Of a stretch of 64,000 nucleotides of DNA, positions 17,092 to 26,300 are shown piece by piece (position 1 is the stretch's first letter; each line of letters opens with the position of its first letter). The stretch covers positions 7,480,001 to 7,544,000 of the forward strand of contig NZ_CP022685.1 in the NCBI RefSeq assembly GCF_002556545.1. The letters run 5' to 3'. Made by a program: the position numbers and the translations under genes. Origin of the DNA: Streptomyces formicae. Its GTDB lineage: Bacteria > Actinomycetota > Actinomycetes > Streptomycetales > Streptomycetaceae. Under the pieces are notes generated by a model. The model did not search any database and was not told where the DNA came from. It was given only the letters and a program-made list of their open reading frames with translations.

Positions 17092-17484
17092 TCAGCCCGG
17101 TTCGGTGCAGCCGAACAGGCCCGCGTGGCCCGGCGGGAGTTGGATGAGGATGCGGCGCAGCAGCGCGTCGTCCGCCGCCTCCGCGAGCGTGCCGAGTACG
17201 GCGGTGACCGTGCGGCGCGCACCGGCCGTGTCGTCCCCCGTGCGCGAGGCCACCGCGTCGACGAACTCCGTCGCGGTCAACGGCTCGCTCGCGGGTTCCG
17301 CGTCGGCGAGGAGGGCCCCGCACTGCTGGGGAAGCAGCCGGGCCAGATCGGTGCGGTCGTCGCCCACCAGGTGGGCACCCAGGATGACCAGAACGTTCTC
17401 CACGGCACCCGCCGCCTGCTGACGGTCGATGAAGTCACCGCGCTCGCGCACCTGATCGAGCAGCTCTTCCAGGGACGTGTTCAT
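17092..17484 (-). CDS. DUF2267 protein
   Basis: 130 residues from an ATG at 17484 with an AGGAGG site eight bases upstream. The all-helical pattern LEELLDQVRERGDFIDRQQAAGAVENVLVILGAHLVGDDRTDLARLLPQQCGALL followed by TATEFVDAVASRTGDDTAGARRTVTAVL is that of DUF2267, small soluble proteins of unknown function common in actinobacteria. It is the first gene of a probable operon with the VanZ-like protein and lies just downstream of the tRNA terminator. Confidence 0.8.
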   Translation of the reverse strand: MNTSLEELLDQVRERGDFIDRQQAAGAVENVLVILGAHLVGDDRTDLARLLPQQCGALLADAEPASEPLTATEFVDAVASRTGDDTAGARRTVTAVLGTLAEAADDALLRRILIQLPPGHAGLFGCTEPG

Positions 17485-17574
17485 GCAGATTCCTCCTGGT
17501 CCGGTTCTGGCTCCGAATACCCGGACGGGGCGCTCTGATGTCTGTCGTCCCCCGGAGGGATGATGGCGCGAGGA

Positions 17575-17623
17575 ACGACAGAGGCCCCGGACTCCGAAGT
17601 GTGGAGTCCAGGGCCTCTGTCGT
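17575..17623 (-). terminator. Strong stem-loop terminator after the tRNA gene
   Basis: A 21-bp stem (17603-17623 with 17575-17595) containing only one G-U wobble, loop of seven bases (ACACTTC on the minus strand). It begins six bases past the CCA end of the tRNA-like gene, typical of Streptomyces tRNA transcription units. No U tract follows. Confidence 0.8.
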
Positions 17624-17629
17624 GAGCTC

Positions 17630-17702
17630 TGGAGCGCTGGGCAGGCCTTGCACCTGCATTTCCCCACAGGAAGCGGGGCGTCTTTCCTTGGACGACCAAC
17701 GC
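17630..17702 (-). tRNA. Non-canonical tRNA-Gly (anticodon UCC), CCA encoded
   Basis: The 73-base minus-strand sequence folds as a complete cloverleaf. Acceptor GCGTTGG pairs with CCAGCGC (one U-G), followed by discriminator U73 and encoded CCA. The D arm has GTC/GAC and keeps U8, A14, G18, G19 and A21; the anticodon arm CCCCG/TGGGG has loop CTTCCTG (U33, anticodon UCC); the variable loop is AAAT with the A15-U48 Levitt pair; the T arm GCAGG/CCTGC has loop TGCAAGG. Known bacterial glycine identity elements (G1-C72, C2-G71, G3-C70, U73, C35, C36) are all present. Odd points: G55 replaces the near-universal U/Psi55, so GTPsiC becomes GUGC; position 37 is U instead of a purine; two loops are compact. 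It has its own promoter and terminator, so it is probably expressed. A degenerate tRNA is the alternative. Confidence 0.7.
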
Positions 17703-17744
17703 CGGTCCCCCGACCGGATGTTCCGGCGCGAGGTGGCAGATGAA

Positions 17745-17774
17745 ATCTTAGCCCATGCCGACCACCACTTCGAA
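17745..17774 (-). promoter_or_regulatory. Promoter of the tRNA gene
   Basis: On the minus strand TAAGAT (17750-17745) fits a -10 box, with TTCGAA or TCGAAG (around 17774-17768) 17-18 bases upstream as a -35-like element. Transcription would start near 17738, giving a leader of about 36 bases before the tRNA 5' end. Confidence 0.5.
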
Positions 17775-17894
17775 CCACCCGGAGCGCGGATGCGTGCTCC
17801 GCGTTTCACTGGGTACTGAGAATCGCTCAGACTGTCGACAGGGGGCGTTCTTTCGTCCACCAGGGGAGTTGCCCATGACGGAGGGTGAAGCGCT

Positions 17895-18089
17895 GTGAAG
17901 ATGCGTGGCGACTCTTCGGTGCTGCACGTCCTCCTGGAGTCACAGCGGCAACACCGTTCGAGCGGAAAGCGATTGGTGGTGTGTGGCCCCTACCGTCCTG
18001 TGGTGCACCGGCTGTTCGACGTGACGGGCACCGCCGCGTTCTTCGAGTTGGCCGGGGACCTCGACACGGCCCTGGCCCCGGCCCGGTGA
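17895..18089 (+). pseudogene. C-terminal half of a STAS (anti-sigma antagonist) domain
   Basis: A 64-codon frame from a GTG at 17895. VLHVLLESQRQHRSSGKRLV, VCGPYRPVVHRLFDVTGTAA and FFELAGDLDTALA match the second half of a STAS domain (helix, strand, helix, strand), but the first strand and the phosphorylated-serine segment are missing. Full STAS proteins are about 110 residues. It sits just upstream of an RsbW-like gene, where a partner antagonist would be expected, so it is probably a truncated remnant. Production of a short protein is not excluded. Confidence 0.5.
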
Positions 18090-18102
18090 GGGAGTCCTGC
18101 GT

Positions 18103-18552
18103 GTGAGTCACAAGAGTTGCGATGCCCCCTCCGACGCGACCCGCGCGTGCGGGCCGCTCGCCGAACTGCCCGCCGCCGTGCCGCTTCCGGCCACCGCGGG
18201 CGACGCGCGCGGACACGTGATGCGCGTGCTGCAGGAACGGGCGGACCGATGCGGGTCCGTGCTCGGCGAGCGCGTCCTTGCCGACCTCCTGATCGCCGTC
18301 TCGGAGCTGTTCACCAACGCGACGCGACACGGCGGCGGCGTCACCCGGTTCGAGGTCGGCGCGTGGGCCGGAGAGGTCCGGGTGACCGTGGGCGACCGCT
18401 CGTCGGACCTGCCGCGGCGCCGCAGTGCCACGCCGGCGGGCGGCGAGGGCGGGTACGGCTGGGCGCTCATCCGCGAACTGGCCACCGAGGTCACCCTCGT
18501 CCTGGATCGGGACGGCGGCAAGCGCATCACCGTGTCGCTGCCCCTGACCTGA
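18103..18552 (+). CDS. RsbW-like ATP-binding anti-sigma/serine kinase
   Basis: 149 residues from a GTG at 18103. A GHKL (HATPase_c_2) fold: the N box is in LIAVSELFTNATRHG, the G1-like box in VTVGDRSSDLP and the G2 region in GGYGWALIRELATEV. Proteins like this bind a sigma factor or phosphorylate the serine of a STAS antagonist in partner-switching stress or development control. It lies between the STAS remnant and the RsbU-like phosphatase gene, completing the usual kinase/phosphatase/antagonist set with the STAS protein at 21546. Confidence 0.85.
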   Translation: MSHKSCDAPSDATRACGPLAELPAAVPLPATAGDARGHVMRVLQERADRCGSVLGERVLADLLIAVSELFTNATRHGGGVTRFEVGAWAGEVRVTVGDRSSDLPRRRSATPAGGEGGYGWALIRELATEVTLVLDRDGGKRITVSLPLT

Positions 18553-18721
18553 TGCTCGGGACGTGAACTGATGTGCGCGAAGCGCGGGTTGTACAGTGCG
18601 AAGTTCTCTCCACCCATGGGGTGGATCCTCCGCGATCCTTCCGCGTCCACCGGTACGGAAGGGAGACGGTCGTGGTACGCCCGCTGAACGCGATGCCGAA
18701 GGGATGAGGGGTTCGTACCGC

Positions 18722-20392
18722 GTGCCCATCGACATGAACGCACCGAAACAGTCCGACACGACGACGCGCACCGCGCCGCCGGCCCTGGCCGACGCCTGGG
18801 CCACCGCGCCGCACGCCGTGGTCGTGGCCGACGGCGTCGGCCGGGTCGCGGCCGCGAACGAGGCGGGCAGACTCCTCCTGCCGGACGCCGCGTGCGGCAC
18901 CGAACTCCACGACGCCGTACCGAAGTGGCTCGCCGACGCGCACGTCCGGCTCACCGACGAGGCACGGACGGAGCGCGACCCCGTACGCGGGCGGATCGGT
19001 GAACGCAGCTTCGCGGCCCACGCGGCGCGGCTCGACGACCGGCACTGGGCCTGGTGGCTCGCGGAGGACACGCCCCTGCGCAGGGCCGAGGACGATCTGC
19101 GCGCGGAACGCCACCGCACGGCGCTGCTCGCCGACGTCTCCCAGAAGCTGTCGGCGTCCCTCAACGTCGAGCGGTGCATGGAGGTGACGGCCGCCATGGC
19201 GGCGGGCCACCTGTGTGACGCGGCCCTCGTCATCGCGCCGGGCCGCGGCAGCGCCCACCCCGTGACGTACACCGGACCCGAGGGCGAGGTGACGCACGCC
19301 GATCTCACCCTCGACCTGGCGGAGGTGCCGGGCCTCAGCGAGGCGATGCAGGGCTTCCCGCCCGTGCCCTCGCGCTGGATCGACCCCGCTTCGCTGCCGG
19401 ACTGGGCCGTGCCCGCGCACTTCGAGGGCCCCGTGTGCTCGGTGGTGATCACCCCGCTGCCCGGCCACGGCGTGCCCGCGGGGGTCCTGATGCTGCTGCG
19501 GTCCACCGAGCGCAGCGCGTTCACCGAGGCCGAGGAGGTCTTCGCACGGATCTTCGCGGCCCGCGCGGGCGCCGCGGTCTCCGCCGCCCGACTCTACGCG
19601 GAGCAGAGCGCCATCTCCCGTACGCTCATGCGGGACCTGCTCCCGCCCGACCTGCACACGGTGCACGGCGTGGAGTTCGCCGGGGGATATCGCGCGGCGG
19701 GCGCGGGCGAACAGGTCGGCGGCGACTTCTACGACGTACACGCCGGTCAGACGCCGCAGGACGAGACGCTCGTCGTGCTCGGCGACGTCTGCGGCAAGGG
19801 CCTCGAAGCGGCCGCTCTCACCGGCAAGATCCGCAACACGGTGCAGGCGCTGCGACCCATGGGGGACGACCACCAGCGGCTGCTCGCGCTGCTCAACGAG
19901 TCGCTCCTGGGGTCCCAGCACACCCGGTTCGCCACCCTGGCGCTCGCCTCCGTGATCCGCCGCGGCACCTGCGTCGACCTGCGCGTCACCAGCGCGGGCC
20001 ACCCGCCGCCGCTGATCGCCCGCGCGGACGGCAGTGTCGTGGAGGCGGAGACGAAGGGCACGCTGATCGGCGCCCTGCCCGAGGTCACCTCGAACACGGC
20101 GCGGGTCAGGCTCAAGCCGGGTGAGGTGTGCCTGCTGTTCAGCGACGGGATCGTCGAGGCCAGGGGCGGGCCGCTGGGCACGGAGATGTTCGGGCAGGAG
20201 CGTCTGTCATGGGCGCTTTCGGAGTGTTTCGGGATGCTGGCCGAGGCCGTCGTCGAGCGGGTGCAGATGCTCGCCTCGCAGTGGGTGGGGCGCGGACCGC
20301 ACGACGACATGGCCGTGGTCGCCATAGCCGTGCCGCGCCATCAGCACCTCAGCGCCGTGGACGGACACACCCGAGGCAGGTACACCGGATGA
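18722..20392 (+). CDS. RsbU/SpoIIE-like PP2C phosphatase with PAS and GAF domains
   Basis: About 556 residues from the GTG at 18722 (GAGGGG ten bases upstream); an ATG at 18704 in the same frame is an alternative. A PAS-like segment (LADAWATAPHAVVVADGVGRVAAANEAG) comes first, then a GAF domain (LLADVSQKLSASLNVERCMEVTAAMAAGHLCDAALVI to AAVSAARLYAEQ). The C-terminal PP2C domain has RDLLPPDLHTVHGVEFAGGYRAAG, VGGDFYDV, VVLGDVCGKGLEAAALTG, SAGHPPPLI, LLFSDGIVEAR and DDMAVVAIAV with the metal-binding aspartates. It should dephosphorylate a STAS antagonist. The stop overlaps the start of the B12 gene (ATGA), so they are co-translated. Confidence 0.85.
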   Translation: MPIDMNAPKQSDTTTRTAPPALADAWATAPHAVVVADGVGRVAAANEAGRLLLPDAACGTELHDAVPKWLADAHVRLTDEARTERDPVRGRIGERSFAAHAARLDDRHWAWWLAEDTPLRRAEDDLRAERHRTALLADVSQKLSASLNVERCMEVTAAMAAGHLCDAALVIAPGRGSAHPVTYTGPEGEVTHADLTLDLAEVPGLSEAMQGFPPVPSRWIDPASLPDWAVPAHFEGPVCSVVITPLPGHGVPAGVLMLLRSTERSAFTEAEEVFARIFAARAGAAVSAARLYAEQSAISRTLMRDLLPPDLHTVHGVEFAGGYRAAGAGEQVGGDFYDVHAGQTPQDETLVVLGDVCGKGLEAAALTGKIRNTVQALRPMGDDHQRLLALLNESLLGSQHTRFATLALASVIRRGTCVDLRVTSAGHPPPLIARADGSVVEAETKGTLIGALPEVTSNTARVRLKPGEVCLLFSDGIVEARGGPLGTEMFGQERLSWALSECFGMLAEAVVERVQMLASQWVGRGPHDDMAVVAIAVPRHQHLSAVDGHTRGRYTG

Positions 20393-21549
20393 CCGCCGGC
20401 ACGCAGACTCCACGGGGACCGGCGGGCCGGGCGGCCCCGTTCGCACCGGACGGGCCGGACGGGCCGCTCGACCCGGCCGCGACGCTCGCACCGGCCCGCG
20501 CCCAGCTCTGGCGCGACGTGCGCGACGGCGACGAGGCGGGGGCCCTCGGCACCGTGCGGGCCGCGGTCGAGGCGGGCGCCGGGTTCGAGAGCGTCCTTCT
20601 GGACCTCATCGCGCCCGTGCAGGCCAGGGTCGGCGTCGAATGGGCGGCGAACCGCATCAGCGTCGCCCAGGAGCACGCGGCGACGGCCATCAACGAACGC
20701 GTCATCACGCTGACGGCGGGCGCCCACGCCCCCGAACCCCCGTCAGGGGAACGGCGGAACAGACGGATCACGGTGGCCTGTGTGGACGGCGAGTGGCACG
20801 CCCTGCCCGCCCGGCTGCTCGCCGAGGTACTGCGCCTGCGCGGCTGGCGGGTCGACTTCCTCGGCGCCCACACGCCTACGCCCCACCTGGTCAGACATCT
20901 GCACGAGCAGGCGCCCGACGTGGTGGCGCTGTCCTCGTCGATCCCGACGAACCTGCCCCTCGCGCACGCCGCGCTGACCGCCTGCCAGGCCGTCGGCATG
21001 CCGGTGCTCGTCGGCGGCGCGGCCTTCGGGCCCGGTGGGCGGTACGCGGAGATGCTCGGCGCCGACGCCTGGGCGGGCGACGCGCGGGACGCGGCCGATC
21101 TGCTCGAACAGGCCCCCGTCCGCCCGCAGGTGGCGATCCACCAGGCCGTGGACGACCTGCCGCACCTCGTCGACCAGGAATACTCGATGGTCGCGCGCAC
21201 CCGCGGCGAACTGGTCAAGGAAGTGCTCCACGAACTTGAGCAACTCTTCCCGCCGATGGCGCGTTACACCGTGCAGCAACGCCAGCACACCGCGGAGGAC
21301 ATCGCCCACATCGTCGACTACCTGGCCACGGCGCTGTACCTGGACGACGCCGAGCTCTTCACCAGGTTCCTCGACTGGACGGCGGACATCCTCACCGCAC
21401 GCCACGTACCCGCCCACAGCCTGCTCATCGCCCTGGACGTCCTGGCTCGCAGACTGTCCGACTTCCCGCGCGCCACCCGCGTGCTGGACACCGCACGACA
21501 TGCCGTCGGCGCTCGGCAGGAGAGCCCCAACACCGGAGAGAACGCATGA
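20389..21549 (+). CDS. CarH-like cobalamin-binding (probable B12 photoreceptor) protein
   Basis: 386 residues. Residues about 30-115 form the helical cap of methionine-synthase/CarH-type B12 proteins; it contains Trp85, then Glu95-His96, exactly the W-x9-E-H motif recalled for adenosylcobalamin photoreceptors. Residues 126-245 are a Rossmann-like B12 domain with E-W-H-A-L-P (His137, the base-off/His-on ligand; Pro where G is usual), LSSSIP and VGG. Unlike CarH/LitR there is no MerR DNA-binding domain. Instead a helical C-terminal domain (about 265-370) resembles the N-terminal sensor/RsbR-type helical domains. It overlaps both neighbours by four bases (RsbU-like phosphatase before, STAS after), which suggests light or B12 status feeds a partner-switching cascade. 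Confidence 0.8.
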   Translation: MTAGTQTPRGPAGRAAPFAPDGPDGPLDPAATLAPARAQLWRDVRDGDEAGALGTVRAAVEAGAGFESVLLDLIAPVQARVGVEWAANRISVAQEHAATAINERVITLTAGAHAPEPPSGERRNRRITVACVDGEWHALPARLLAEVLRLRGWRVDFLGAHTPTPHLVRHLHEQAPDVVALSSSIPTNLPLAHAALTACQAVGMPVLVGGAAFGPGGRYAEMLGADAWAGDARDAADLLEQAPVRPQVAIHQAVDDLPHLVDQEYSMVARTRGELVKEVLHELEQLFPPMARYTVQQRQHTAEDIAHIVDYLATALYLDDAELFTRFLDWTADILTARHVPAHSLLIALDVLARRLSDFPRATRVLDTARHAVGARQESPNTGENA

Positions 21550-21965
21550 CCCGCCCAGTCTCCCGTCTCAGCTTGCGCATCGAGTCCCAGCAGGGCGTGC
21601 TCACCGTCCACGTCGGCGGAAGCCTGGAGTACGGGGTGACCGAAAGCCTCGTCACCGCCGTCAGGGAACAGCTCGACGCCCCCCGTGAGCACGGACGCAT
21701 CGACCGGAACCCTTCCCCGGTCCGGCAACTCCGCCTGGATCTCACCGAGTTGACGTTCGTCGACTCCATGGGGCTCGCGGCCCTGCTGATGGTCCGCCGC
21801 GTCGCGGACGCGCACGGGGTCGCCCTCCGGCTCGACAACCGCCCCCGCTGCGTGGACCGGCTGCTCCAGCTCACCGGCACCCTCGACCACCTCACGGCCG
21901 CCCGCGCGCCCGGGGAGACCGGCGCGTCGGACGGGCGGGGGCGCCGGATCTCGGGCACGGACTGA
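21546..21965 (+). CDS. STAS-domain anti-sigma factor antagonist
   Basis: 139 residues. The STAS fold is visible: LSLRIESQQGVLTVHVGGSLEYG, LRLDLTELTFVDSMGLAALLMVRRVADAHG (with DS-MG, the serine that RsbW-like kinases phosphorylate), then VALRLDNRPRCVDRLLQLTGTLDHL. A disordered glycine-rich tail ends it. The start overlaps the stop of the B12 protein (ATGA). It is the likely target of both the RsbW-like kinase and the RsbU-like phosphatase encoded upstream; binding to the B12 protein is an inference from the coupling. Confidence 0.85.
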   Translation: MTRPVSRLSLRIESQQGVLTVHVGGSLEYGVTESLVTAVREQLDAPREHGRIDRNPSPVRQLRLDLTELTFVDSMGLAALLMVRRVADAHGVALRLDNRPRCVDRLLQLTGTLDHLTAARAPGETGASDGRGRRISGTD

Positions 21966-21980
21966 GGCGGCGCGGGCCGG

Positions 21981-22010
21981 ACCTTCAGGCTCCGAACCTT
22001 CAGGCTCCGA
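21981..22010. repeat. Perfect 15-bp tandem duplication at a gene end
   Basis: ACCTTCAGGCTCCGA occurs twice in direct tandem (21981-21995 and 21996-22010). The second copy contains the stop codon of the convergent acetyltransferase. It looks like a recent replication slip. Confidence 0.8.
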
Positions 22011-22806
22011 TCGCGTACTCCGTGAAGCGCCCGCAGCCCGCGAACCCGAGGCGGCGGTAGACGGGTTCGCCCTCGTCGGACGCCTGGAGGACCGAGATCG
22101 CGCACCCCGCGTCGCGCGCGGTGCGCAGGGCGGCCAGGGTGATGGCACCGCCGTAGCCGCGGCGGCGCTCGGCGGCGAGCGTGGCGATGTTGTAGAGCCC
22201 CGCGACGCCCGCGTGCAGGAACACCTCGGCCGAGCAGACCGGGCGGCCGTCGACGTACCCCACGAGATAGCGGGCCGGGCAGTCGGCGGCCAGGGCCCAC
22301 GGGGCGGTGTCGGCGAAGAAGCGACGCACGGTCGCGGCGGGCGGGTCCCAGTTCGCCGCCAGCACCCCGGCGTAGTCGGCGAGCTGCTCTTCGCTGGTCA
22401 CCACGCGGATGTCCAGCCCGTCGGCGTGCGCCTCGGGCAGCGCGTCGCCCAGGTCCCGCCACATGCCGCTCTCGGACTCCGACTCCACGAGCCCCGCGGC
22501 CACGAGCCGCTCACCGAGATCCCCCGGCTCCGACGCGGGACCGACCCACCAGGAGAAGGGCCGACCGGTGCGGGCCAGCGCCCCGACCGTCTCCGCGATG
22601 CGCTCCCGGGCGGTATCCGGGCCGAAGCGGGCGGCCGCGACGATATTGAAGGTGTCGTCCCCGAGCCCGCTGTCGGCGACCAGCAGATCACCACTCTCGA
22701 CGACGGATCCGCCCGCCAGGTTCCGGTGCAGATGGCAGGCGTGCTCGGCGAGGTTGCGCTCCATGCGGAGCGGCAGGTCGGTGTGGGGATCGTTCATGGT
22801 GGCCAT
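22000..22806 (-). CDS. GNAT-family N-acetyltransferase
   Basis: 268 residues. The C-terminal half has the acetyl-CoA-binding pattern: [54 protein letters not shown] (motif A RRRGYG), then [19 protein letters not shown]. The N-terminal half is a second, divergent GNAT-like domain. Substrate unknown; proteins of this layout include resistance and metabolite acetyltransferases. Start at 22806 (MATMNDPH); the ATG at 22797 is an alternative. It stands alone, convergent with the partner-switching operon. Confidence 0.8.
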   Translation of the reverse strand: MATMNDPHTDLPLRMERNLAEHACHLHRNLAGGSVVESGDLLVADSGLGDDTFNIVAAARFGPDTARERIAETVGALARTGRPFSWWVGPASEPGDLGERLVAAGLVESESESGMWRDLGDALPEAHADGLDIRVVTSEEQLADYAGVLAANWDPPAATVRRFFADTAPWALAADCPARYLVGYVDGRPVCSAEVFLHAGVAGLYNIATLAAERRRGYGGAITLAALRTARDAGCAISVLQASDEGEPVYRRLGFAGCGRFTEYAIGA

Positions 22807-22962
22807 CTCATCATGCTCGACGTGCGGGTCGCGGCGATGCCCGGCGGACGCGTGGGTCCGCTGTGACGGTCGCCTTCGCTACGATCACCCGCGAACCTCG
22901 GCTCCGCCGTCCCGGAGGACCACGCGGAGCGCAGCGCACCACCCACGTGCTGAAGGAGCGCC

Positions 22963-23343
22963 ATGTCCCTGAGCGAGCGTCGGCCACTCCACATCGTCGA
23001 GGTGCCGCTGGGTGACGGTGAGGACGTCGTCAGAGTCCAGGTGAACGAAGTCGACGAGAGTCTGGTGCGGGTCGGCAGGGGCGGTCGTGCCGTGGCGCGG
23101 GCCGAGCAGTCGCTCGGACAGGTGCTCGATGTCGTACGCCCCGTCGCGGACACCTTCGTCGCCCGCTGCCGCGAGATGGCGCACCCGCCGGACGAGGCGA
23201 CGGTGGAGTTCGGCGTCTCCCTGTCCGCGGATGCCAAGGTCGTCATCGCCGGTACGTCGGCGGCCGCGAACTTCTCCGTCAGCATGACCTGGCACCGCAG
23301 TGCTGAACGAGGCTCAAGTGGGGATACTGCACAGGTGAGTTGA
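22963..23343 (+). CDS. Trypsin-co-occurring domain 1 (CU044_2847 family) protein
   Basis: 126 residues. The pattern IVEVPLGDGEDVVRVQVNEVDESLVRVGRG, a middle LGQVLDVVRPVADTFVARCREM helix, and ATVEFGVSLSADAKVVIAGTSAAANFSVSMTWHR is that of the CU044_2847 family, a small beta-rich domain known to be encoded next to trypsin-like peptidase/STAND proteins (trypco1). The stop codon overlaps the TTG start of the next gene, so the two are translationally coupled. It probably regulates or is cleaved by the protease domain; that is inference from the family's genomic association. Confidence 0.8.
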   Translation: MSLSERRPLHIVEVPLGDGEDVVRVQVNEVDESLVRVGRGGRAVARAEQSLGQVLDVVRPVADTFVARCREMAHPPDEATVEFGVSLSADAKVVIAGTSAAANFSVSMTWHRSAERGSSGDTAQVS

Positions 23344-26300
23344 CCCATTCGGAGTTCGCTGTCACGCGGAGGTCGGCGGTGGCGGGAGACGCTTTAGCGC
23401 GGGGCACGTCGACGCCCGACGCGGTCCTTGCGGCGGCGGTCGTACGGATCAGGGGCCGCGACGGCGCCATCGGCGGCGCCGGGTTCCTCGTCGCGCCGGA
23501 CCTGGTGATCACCTGCGCCCATGTGGTCTCCGACGCCCTCGACCTCCCGCGCGACGCCCCGGTCGGTACCGGCGCGGAGGTCGCCGTGGAGCTGCCGCTG
23601 GCCGACGGCGCGGCAAGCGGACGGAATGCGGTGGGAGGAGTGACGGCCGCGGTCCGGCGCTGGGTTCCGGTCAACGGTGATCAGAGCGGTGACGTGGCCC
23701 TGTTGGAGCTGCGCGGCCCGCTCCCGGGGGCGCGTCCGGTGCCCATGGCCGACCCCGAGACCGTGTGGGACGACGAGACGCGCGCCGTGGGATTCACGGA
23801 AGACCACCCGGACGGCATCTGGCACGACGGGCGGCTGCGGGGGCGCACCGGACGGGGCTGGGTGCAGCTGTCGCGGGCCGACGGGGAGGCCACCTACGTC
23901 GAGCGGGGCTTCAGCGGCAGCCCCGTCTGGGACGAGGCGTGCGGTGCGGTGGTCGGTCTGCTGGTGGCGGCCGAGCCGGTGCGCGAGGCGCAGCAGGCGT
24001 TCGTGGTGCGGACGAGCAGGCTGGTGAAGGACCTGCCCGAGCTGGCAGGCGTCTTCGAGGCGACCTCGCCGTTCCGTGGCCTCTCGGCGTTCCGGGAGGC
24101 CGACGCGGAGGACTTCTTCGGCCGTGACGAGGACGTGGCGGCCGTGGCCGACGCGCTGCGCGGCGACCGGCCGAGCGTGACGGTGTGCGGGCCCTCGGGC
24201 TGCGGGAAGTCGTCCGTCGCGCTCGCCGGAGTGGTGCCGATGATGCGTGCGGACGGCTACGAGGTCCTCGTCATCGACTGCGGGCACGTCACCTCGCCGA
24301 CGGCGGGTCTCGCGACGGAGCTGTACGAGCTGGTGCGATCGGGACGGTACGGTCCCGCGCGGGCGGACGGCGCCGATCAGGTCGAGTCCTGGGTGCGCGA
24401 GCTGGGGCTCGCCGCGGCCTTCCAGCGGGCCACGGGGCGCAGGACGGCGCGGCTGCTCGTCGTGCTCGACCAGGCCGAGGTGCTGCTGAACCGCCCGAAG
24501 GACGAACTCGTCGACGCCGCCGAGATCGCCGAGGTCGTGGAGCTGCTGTTCCCGTCGCGCCAACAGGCAGATCTGCGCGTGCTCGTCACCCTGCGCGCCG
24601 ACTTCCTGGACACCGCGCTCAGCCATCCGGCGCTCGGCCCCGCGCTGAACCGGGGCATGACGCACCCCGTCACGGCGATGTCGCGCGAGCAGCTCCACAC
24701 GGTGATCACCGCCCCGCTCCGGCGCGTCCCCACGGTCGACTACGACCCGGGGCTCGACCTGCGCATCCTGGACGACGTGGGCGGCGCGCCCGGCAATCTG
24801 CCCCTGCTCGGCTTCGTGCTGGAGCAGCTGTGGGAGTCGCGGGTCGCCGGGCGCTTGCGGGAGGAGAGGTACGACGAGATCGGCCGGGTCCCGGGTGCGC
24901 TGCGGCGGTACGCCAACGAGGCGTGGCTGCGGTGTGCTCCCGGGGACACGGCGACGGAACGGCGGCTGCTGACCGGACTCGTACGGGTGCTGCCGGGCGG
25001 CGACGCACCGCTGCGGCGCGTGCTCACGCGGGACGAGGCGGGCGAGGCGTGCTGGGCGCTGGCGCAGGCCCTCGGCCGCAGGCGCCTGCTGGTCTTCGAC
25101 GGGGGAGAGGGGCGCCCGGAGAGCGTCGAGCTGGCGCACGAGGCACTCATCACCCACTGGCCGACGCTGCGGGACCAGGCGGCGGCCGACGCCGAATTCC
25201 TGTCGGCGAGGGCCGAGTTGGACCACGACAGGGAGCGCTGGACGGCGGCGGGCCGATCGGCCGCACTGCTGCCCGGGGCGCCGCAGCTCACCGTCCTGCA
25301 GAGTCGCCTCGCGGGCCGGGAAGGTGAACTGGACGCGGCACAGCGCGAGTTCATCGCGCTGGCCCGCAGGCGGCGCCGGGTGCGGCGGTTCGGGGTGCGC
25401 GCCGGGTGGATCGCGATCGCGCTGGTCCTCGCGCTGATCGCGGGGCTCGGTACGTTCCTGCACCAGGAGTCGCAGGCCCGCGAGCAGCGTGAGGCGGAGG
25501 GGCGTTCCCGTACCCTCGCCACCTTGTCCGACGAGCTGAACAGCAGCAATCCAGGCCAGGGGGCGCTGGCCGCCGTGGCGGCGTACAAGATCGCGCCGAC
25601 CCAGGAGGCCCGCAGCGCGCTCATGCGCCGCAACGACGAGATGCGGGACATGGCGTGGACGCTGACCGGCTTCGAGGGGGAGATCGCGGACGCGGCCATG
25701 AGCGCGGACGGCCGTGTGACGCTGGTGACGACCGGTAGCGGTAGGGCGACCTTGTTCGTGCGGACGGCCAAGGGCGCGGTCAGGCAGCAGCAGCTGCGTC
25801 TCGGCGCGAACGTGCTGGCACCCGTGGTCAGCCGGGACGGTCGGCGGATCGCCTATCTGCACGACGTGGGCCATGTGGTGACGTGGCATGAGGTGACGCC
25901 GTCGCGCGAGCGGCTCGTCGGACCCGCCCACCGGCTCCACGACGCGCTCACGGACGTCTCGCAGGGCGCGTACCTGCTGGGCACCCGGGTCATGTCGTTC
26001 TCCCCCGACGGGCGACGGCTGGTCGGCGTCCCGGCGGCGGCCACGAAGCGGCCGGGGCAGGTGTGGGACCTGGAGACGGGGAGGTCCCGGAAGCTGCCGA
26101 AGCGGGTGACCGGGCTCTCGGGGGTGTGGTTCGGCCCGGACGAGAACACCCTGGTGGCGATGCGCGGCACCGGGGCGGAACCGATGACCTCGGCGGTGTC
26201 GGTCGACATACGGACCGGCAGGACGCGTGAACTGGCCAAGAAGGCCGACGTGCTCGGATCCGGAATCTCGGCGGACGGCAGCGTGCTGGTCGTCTGCTGG

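Noticed and set aside
17703..17738. Leader hairpin (CCGGTC...GACCGG) before the tRNA gene read as a separate ncRNA
   Set aside because: It fits within the leader of the tRNA transcript and has no independent promoter.
20389..21549. Possible cobalamin riboswitch near the B12 protein
   Set aside because: The gene overlaps the previous one, leaving no leader for a riboswitch.
23394..25940. A long minus-strand frame opposite the STAND gene
   Set aside because: No domain and no start site; the plus strand has catalytic residues in order.
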